In this document: piece after piece, positions 57,397-64,000 of the stretch | Numbering within the stretch: the first letter of the stretch is position 1 | Layout of the letters: each line of letters begins with the position of its first letter | Source: Lolium rigidum | Taxonomy: Eukaryota; Streptophyta; Magnoliopsida; Poales; Poaceae | Assembly: GCF_022539505.1 (NCBI RefSeq) | Contig: NC_061514.1 | Span: 335,279,090-335,343,089, forward strand | Direction of reading: 5' to 3' | Length of the DNA stretch: 64,000 bases | Position numbers and translations under genes: made by a program | Notes under the pieces: generated by a model | Seen by the model: the letters and a program-made list of their open reading frames with translations, nothing else | Databases searched by the model: none | Told to the model about the DNA's origin: nothing

Positions 57397-60300
57397 TTTT
57401 TTTCGATAAGGGACGCTTTATTACTTAAAAAGTTTTAAGTATTACACCTAGCCTCTGCATAATCAGGATGCACACAGCCGTTCTGAAGTCTAGTAGCCAT
57501 CAAAATGCGATAAAAATAGAGAAATAAGCCAACTACTATGACGCTCCGTTGGCTTCAATTCTCCTACTATGCAGCCACCCATGTTGGGAAATAAAGTCCG
57601 TGGCCGTGTTCTCCAATCGTATAGACACCTCCATAAAGAGGTCGCGATCCTCCAAACGCTGGAGTGGCGACCATGAACGGAGCAAAGCCGTACACCGGTA
57701 GATAACCTGCATAAGAGAAGAATTCTTGTCATTAAAAACCTTGTCATTCCTACATAGCCAAAGCAACCATGCAACCGCAATCGCTCCCACTCTGATAATC
57801 GTTTTGTACCTAGAATCCACCCCATTAAGCCAATTGCCAAAAATGTTTGCAATGCTACGGGGAGGATATAAGGTAGAACCTATCTGAATGATTGACCATA
57901 TGGATCTAGCAACACGACGGTCGAAGAAAAGGTGTTTTATTGTCTCCTCCTCGTGACAAAACACACATTTCGTACAGCCTTGCCAGTTGCGCTTAACAAG
58001 GTTATCTTTAGTAAGAATCACACCTCTACGAAGATACCATGCAAAGACCTTTGTTTTGAGAGGTATCTTCATCTTCCAGATGGATTTATTATTTAAAACC
58101 GGTTGCGTAGATAGGCATAGAGCTTTGTACATGGAGCTAACCGAAAATATGCCATTTTTGGTGAGACTCCAACGAAATTCATCCGTCCCCTGAACCAACT
58201 GGATAGAACCTAACCGCTGAAGCAGTTCATTCCAGGAATCTAGCCGAGGACCGACAAGATCACGCCTGAACGTCATAGAGGGGGGAGAAGATTCCATCAC
58301 CTTCTGCAAAGTATCCCCTTTGTGACGAACAATAGTGTACAAGGCCGGATACTGTTCACGAAGAGTGGTTGTTCCCAACCATATGTCCTCCCAGAAAGTA
58401 TCTCCGCCCCATTCTTAATGGAGAAAGAGCCAAATGGGAAAAAGTACTTCTTTGTTGCCATTATGCCAGCCCAAAAGTGTGAATCTCCAGGTTTCCACAG
58501 AACCTGGGATATCGCCTTTGAGCCAACGTACTTTTTCCGCAAAAGTTGTTGCCATACCCCATCCTCTGTTAACAACCTGGCTAGCCATTTACCGAGCAAA
58601 GCCCTGTTCTTAACTTCAAGATCGTGAACACCAAGTCCACCTTGATCTTTTGGACGACATACAACACTCCATTTAGTTAACCGGTATTTTTTCTTCTCAC
58701 TATCCCCTTGCCAAAGGAATCTTGATCGGAAATAGTCCAATCTATGCAAGACTCCTTTTGGTAACTGGAAGAAAGAAATCATATACAGTACCATATTTGT
58801 GAGTACCGAATTAATGAGAACTAATCTTCCACCAAGGGATAGTAATTTTCCTTTCCAACTAGTAAGACGTTTTTGAAGTCTTTCTTCAATAATTTTCCAT
58901 TCAGCCAAAGTGAGTCTCCGATAATGAATCGAAATTCCCAGGTAGCTAATTGGAAAAGAACCAATCCCACAGCCAAATATTTCAGCATATGAGTTGGCTT
59001 CATCAACGGCTTCACCGAAGCAAAACAATTCACTCTTATGGAAATTAATCTTAAGATCGGACAACTGCTCGAATGCTGAAAGAATTAATTTCAGATTTCG
59101 TGCCTTTTCCAAGTCATGATCCATAAATAGAATTGTGTCATCGAGCGTATCGAAGGATGGATAAGCCGCCATCCACTAAGTGGGGGACTACACCTTCAAT
59201 TTGACCATCAATCTTAGCATGCTCTATAATAATTGCAAGCATATCCGCCACAATGTTAAATAACATTGGGGATAGTGGATCACCTTGCCTCAACCCTTTT
59301 CTGGTCTGAAAGTATTTACCAATGTCATCATTGACTTTAATGGCAACACTCCCACCAAAAACAAAGTTATTAATTAGGGCACGCCAATCCTCAGAAAAAC
59401 CTTTCATTCTAAGGGTCTGTTGAAGAAAAGACCATTTGACTTTATCATAGGCTTTTTCAAAGTCGATCTTGAGGATTACCCCATTCAACTTTTTGCGATG
59501 CATCTCATGAATTGTCTCATGTAAGGTTACCACCCCATCTAGGATGTTTCTACCTTGCATGAAAGCAGTTTGAGAGGGACGCACCACCTTATCTACCATT
59601 GAATTTAATCGAATAGTAGCAACTTTTGTGAAAATCTTGAAACAAACATTTAGAAGGCATATTGGTCTGTATTGCTGAATTCGCTCTGCATCAGTAACCT
59701 TTGGTAGTAGAATAATTTCACCAAAATTGATACGGAACAGATCCAGCTGGCCATTATGAAGTTCGGCAAACAGTTCCAATAGATCAAATTTAATAATGTC
59801 CCAAAAGGTCTGGTAGAATTCAGCCGGGAAACCATCGGGCCCTGGCGCCTTGTTGTGTTCCATTTGAAATACCGCTTTTCTTATCTCCTCCTCGGAATAA
59901 GGTGAAGTAAGAATAGTGTTTTCCTCAGGAGACACTTGGGGGATATCATCAATCCTGGATTCATCCATGGATACATCAGAATCCTCCGAAGCACCAAAGA
60001 GGCGTTTGTAGTACGAAGTAATATAGAACTTTAATTGCTCGTGACCTTCGATCAGACCCTCATCTTGAACCAGAGAATGAATGAGTTTCTTTCTATGGCG
60101 GCCATTGGCCACACTATGAAAGTATCTCGTATTCGAATCTCCTTCTAACAAGAACTGGGATTTAGATCTCTGGTACCATTTGAGTTCCTCCTCTCGAAGT
60201 AATCCGACCAACTTTGCATTGTATTGACTTTTAAGTTCAATTTCATGCGTAGTTAGTGGACGTACTTCAGTAAGAGCCTCTAAATCATCAATACATGATG

Positions 60301-60700
60301 ATAGAGTGAGTTTCTCTTTTTTGAGCTGTCCCGCCATTTGCCTAGCCCACCCTCCAAGGTATCTACGCATGGAGCGTAATTTATTATTCCACCTTTGGAT
60401 TGGAGTGGTACCAGCAACAGGTTTGTCCCAAATAAATTTAATCATATCCGAAAAGCCATCCCGGTTAAGCCATCCAAGTTCAAATTTGAACGGACGTCTA
60501 CGGGGTGGCAAGGGTGTACCAGTAGATAACAGAATTGGGGCATGATCTGACAAAGCCTCAATCCGAGGAAGAACTCATACTGAAACTAGCGGGAATTTAA
60601 ATTCCCAATCTGAGTCCATCAATACTCGATCTAACTTCTCGTAAGTAGGCTCAGGGAGACTATTCGCCCATGTGAATTGTCTCCCACCCATTGAAACCTC
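57397..60700 (-). mobile_element. LINE with decayed ORF2 (endonuclease part, reverse transcriptase, C-terminal zinc region)
   Basis: On the minus strand the coding order is: the C-terminal end of the AP-endonuclease (about 60700-60500, GGRQFTWANS...SDHAPILL), reverse transcriptase (60553-59138 with NKAPGPDGFPAEFYQ, FKIFTKVATIRLN, GVILKIDFEKAYDKVKWSFL, RKGLRQGDPLSPMLFNIVAD), then 59172-58297 (YLGISIHYRRL...GGLGVHDLEVKNRALLGKW), and 58378-57536 with CVFCHEEETIKHLFF. Breaks are an in-frame TGA at 60577-60575, a one-base frameshift at about 59143 inside the YADD catalytic box, and another near 58400. The tail 'aggtgtaatactt...cccttatcgaaaaa' ends at 57397. The 5' end is replaced at 60701 by a different LTR. 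This is the longest member of the tail family also seen at 9194 and 18028. Confidence 0.92.
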
Positions 60701-60942
60701 TGATATGTCCAAAACGTATCTACTTTCCCGAACACTTTTGCTATTGTTTTGCCTCTAATTTGTGTATTTTGGATGCAACTAACACGGACTAACGCTGTTT
60801 TCAGCAGAACTGCTCTGGTGTCTCGTTTTTGTGCAGAAATCCAACTTTCAGGAAAATCCTCAAAATTTATGCGGAAGGTCCCATTTTCCCAGAATATTGG
60901 CGGAGCCAGGAGGGCAAGCCAGGTGGGGGCCCGAGGGCCCCA
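60701..60942 (+). mobile_element. LTR fragment of another Gypsy-like family
   Basis: It starts TGATATGTCCAAAACGTATC, reads through 'ccaactttcaggaaaatcc', and is interrupted by the LTR at 60943. It is related in layout to, but clearly different from, the TGATACGTCTCC family. Confidence 0.7.
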
Positions 60943-62539
60943 TGATACGTCTCCGACGTATCGATAATTTCTTATGTTCCATGCCACATTATTGATGATA
61001 TCTACATGTTTTATACACATTATATGTCGTATTTATGCATTTTCCGGCACTAACCTATTAACGAGATGCCGAAGAGCCGATTCTTGTTTTCTGCTGTTTT
61101 TGGTTTCAGAAATCCTAGTAAGGAAATATTCTCGGAATTGGACGAAATCAACGCCCGGGGTCCTATTTTGCCACGAAGCTTCCGGAAGACCGAGGGAGAG
61201 TCGAAGTGGGGCCACGAGGTGGCCGGACACCGGGCGGCGCGGCTCGGGCCCCGGCCGCGCCGGCCCGTGGTGTGGGCCCCTCGTGACGCCCCTTACCTGC
61301 CCTTCCGCCTACAAATAGCCTTCGTCGCGAAACCCCCCGATGCGAGAGCCACGATACGGAAAACCTTCCGGAGACGCCGCCGCCGCCAATCCCATCTCGG
61401 GGGATTCGGAGATCTCCTCCGGCACCTCGCCGAGAGGGGAATCATCTCCCGGAGGACTCTTCACCGCCATGGTCGCCTCCGGAGTGATGAGTGAGTAGTT
61501 CACCCCTGGACTATGGGTCCATAGCAGTAGCTAGATGGTTGTCTTCTCCTCATGTGCTTCATTGTCGGATCTTGTGAGCTGCCTAACATGATCAAGATCA
61601 TCTATCCGTAATTCTATATGTTGTGTTTGTCGGGATCCGATGGATAGAGAATACTATGTTATTTTGATTATCAATCTATTACCTATGTGTTGTTTATGAT
61701 CTTGCATGCTATCTCGTTATTAGTAGAGGCTCGGCCAAGTTTTTGCTCTTAACTCCAAGAGGGAGTATTTATGCTCGATAGTGGGTTCATGCCTCCATTA
61801 AATGCGGGACAATGACAGAAAGTTCTAAGGTTGTGGATGTGTTGTTGCCACTAGGGATAAAACATTGATGCTATGTCCGAGGATGTAGTTATTGATTACA
61901 TTACGCACCATACTTAATGCAATTGTCTGTTGCTTTGCAACTTAATACTGGAAGGGGTTCGGATGATAACCTGAAGGTGGACTTTTCGAGCATAGATGCA
62001 TGCTGGATAGCGGTCTATGTACTTTGTCGTAATGCCCAATTAAATCTCACAATATTCATCATATCATGTATGTGCATTGTCATGCTCTCTTTATTTGTCA
62101 ATTGCCCGACTGTAATTTGTTCACCCAACATGCTATTTATCTTATGGGAGAGACACCTCTAGTGAACTGTGGACCCCGGTCCATTCTTTTATACTGAATA
62201 CAATCTGCAATACTTGTTCTACTGTTTTCTTGCAAACAATCATCATCCACACTATACATCTAATCCTTTGTTATAGCAAGCCTGTGAGATTGACAACCTC
62301 GCTGTTTCGTTGGGGCAAAGTACTTTGGTTGTGTTGTGCAGGTTCCACATTGGCGCCGGAATCTCGCGGTGTTGCGCCGCACTACATCCCGCCGCCATCA
62401 ACCTTCAACGTGCTTCTTGACTCCTACTGGTTCGATTAAACCTTGGTTTCTTACTGAGGGAAACTTGCCGCTGTGCGCATCACACCTTCCTCTTGGGGTT
62501 CCCAACGGACGTGTTAACTACACGCATCAAGCAAATTTC

Positions 62540-62557
62540 TGGCGCCGTTGCCGGGGA
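62540..62557 (+). promoter_or_regulatory. Primer-binding site, tRNA-Asp type (element 3)
   Basis: TGGCGCCGTTGCCGGGGA begins 11 bp after the 5' LTR end. Confidence 0.9.
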
Positions 62558-62782
62558 GATCAAGACACGCTGCAAGGGGAGTCTCCACAATCCATTCTCT
62601 TTACTTTGTTTTTGTCTTGCTTTATTTTATTTACTACTTTGTTTGCTGCATTATATCAAAACACAAAAAAATTAGTTGCTAGCTTTACTTTATTTACTCG
62701 CCTTGCACTCTATATCAAAAACACAAAAAAATTAGTTACTTGCATTTATTTTATCTAGTTTGCTTTATTTACTACTGCTAAA

Positions 62783-64000
62783 ATGGCCACTCCTGAAAAT
62801 ACTAAGTTGTGTGACTTCACAACCACAAATAATAATGATTTCTTGTGCACACCTATTGCTCCACTCGCTACTACAGCAGAATTCTTTGAAATTAAACCTC
62901 GCTTTCTTGAATCTTGTTATGCGAGAGCAATTTTCCGGTGTTAGTTCCGATGATGCTGCTGCCCATCTCAATAATTTTGTTGAATTGTGTGAAATGCAAA
63001 AGTATAAAGATGTAGATGGTGACATTATAAAATTAAAATTGTTTCCTTTCTCATTAAGAGGAAGAGCTAAAGATTGGTTGCTATCTCTGCCTAAGAATAG
63101 TATTGATTCATGGACTAAATGCAAGGATGCTTTTATTGGTAGATATTATTCCCCTGCTAAAATTATATCTTTGAGAAGTAGCATAATGAATTTCAAGCAA
63201 TTAGATAATGAACATGTTGCTCAAGCTTGGGAAAGAATGAAATCTTTGGTTAAAAATTGGCCAACCCATGGATCGACTACTTGGATGATCATCCAAACCT
63301 TTTATGCAGGACTGAACTTTTCTTCGCGGAACCTATTGGATTCAGCTGCTGGAGGTACCTTTATGTCCATCACTCTTGGTGAAGCAACAAAGCTCCTTGA
63401 TAATATGATGATTAATTACTCCGAATGGCACACGGAAAGAGCTCCACAAGGTAAGAAGGTAAATTCTGTTGAAGAATCCTCTTCCTTGAGTGATAAGATT
63501 GATGCTATTATGTCTATGCTTGTGAATGATAGGACTAATGTTGATCCTAATAATGTTCCGTTAGCTTCATTGGTTGCCCAAGAAGAACATGTTGATGTAA
63601 ACTTCATTAAAAATAATAATTTCAACAACAATGCTTATCGGAACAATTCTAGTAATAACTATAGGCCATATCCTTATAATAATGGTAACGGTTATGCTAA
63701 TTCTTATGGAAATTCTTACAAAAATAATAGGAACACACCCCCTGGACTTGAAGCTATGCTTAAAGAATTTATTAGTACACAAACTGCTTTTAACAAATCT
63801 GTTGATGAAAAGCTCAATAAAATTGATATTCTCGCTTCTAAGGTTGATAGTCTTGCCTCTGATGTTGATCTTTTGAAATCGAAAGTTATGCCTAATAAGG
63901 ATATTGAAAATAAAATTGTTACTACAGCAAATTCCATCCAAGTTAGAATTAATGAGAATATAAGATTGATGGCTGAATTGCATGCTAGGTGGAAAAGAGA
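62783..64000 (+). pseudogene. Gypsy gag, frameshifted, incomplete at window end
   Basis: ATG at 62783 (MATPENTKLCDFTTTNNNDF) runs 51 codons to a stop near 62940. A different frame takes over at about 62919 and stays open to the window end (about 360 codons). The second frame shows the retrotransposon gag core: DAAAHLNNFVELCEMQKYKD, LKLFPFSLRGRAKDWLLSLP, SWTKCKDAFIGRYYSPAK, QAWERMKSLVKNWP, an Asn/Tyr-rich linker and a coiled-coil-like NKIDILASKVDSLASDVDLL segment. The change of frame lies at roughly 62900-62920. Protease and polymerase would lie downstream of the window. Confidence 0.85.

Larger units (their letters stand above)
60943..64000 (+). mobile_element. tRNA-Asp-primed Gypsy element 3, 5' part (runs off window)
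   Basis: The 5' LTR is 60943-62529 (1587 bp, TGATACGTCTCCGACG...ACACGCATCA). The primer-binding site is at 62540-62557 and the leader is nearly identical to that of element 2. It is followed by gag. This is the copy in the window closest to an autonomous element, but the gag is already frameshifted. TSD cannot be tested. Confidence 0.92.

Noticed and set aside
1..64000. CRISPR arrays, bacterial operons, rRNA or tRNA genes
   Set aside because: None seen; the window is plant nuclear DNA and its repeats are transposons, MITEs and one tandem gene-end array.

Overview
The window is plant nuclear DNA from a grass, most probably a Triticeae species (wheat, Aegilops or barley type). The evidence is a few intron-containing, monocot-like genes set in dense nested transposons. 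These include Gypsy LTR elements primed by tRNA-Asp, LINEs whose tails end in TTTATCGAAAA, Stowaway and Tourist MITEs, and GC-rich single-exon cargo genes. All family names rest on reading motifs; no database search was run.

Layout. 1-1089 is the 3' part of a two-exon hydroxypyruvate/glyoxylate reductase (HPR3-like) gene. 2691-4366 is a Harbinger-like transposon with a broken cargo gene. 4367-6043 is one copy of a local segmental duplication whose partner is 22562-24251. 6044-8778 is a tandem array of a ~324-bp unit made from the 3' end of an unrecognised gene; its near-complete relative lies at 24252-24881 with one nonsense codon. 9194-10516 is a non-autonomous element with a LINE tail and a perfect 15-bp target-site duplication (TSD). 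15424-17763 (minus) holds four exons that join in frame and encode an unrecognised protein; a truncated LINE lies upstream of them. 25664-34703 (minus) is a complete 22-exon SEC31 gene, the clearest functional gene here. Its exons sum to 3405 nt, giving 1134 residues.

From 35 kb to the end the window is almost all transposons: a truncated LINE, a solo LTR, three related tRNA-Asp-primed Gypsy elements (one around an assembly gap), and a nest at 48.5-56.8 kb. In that nest a Tourist-like MITE contains a Harbinger-like element with a B3-domain gene. That element contains an internally deleted LTR retrotransposon (48922-55252) with perfect 5-bp TSDs, and a Stowaway sits in the right arm of the Tourist. 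57397-60700 is a decayed LINE with a frameshift inside the reverse transcriptase YADD box.

How it fits together. The most interesting signal is a pair of Harbinger-like elements (2691-4366 and 48691-56444). They share terminal and subterminal sequence but carry unrelated single-exon genes, one encoding an uncharacterised acidic, proline-rich protein and one a B3 DNA-binding domain protein with its own TATA box. The duplicated segment at 22.6 kb preserves an empty site for the first insertion. Two of the LTR elements are non-autonomous in different ways: one carries an unrelated ORF, and one has lost everything between the gag start and the protease.
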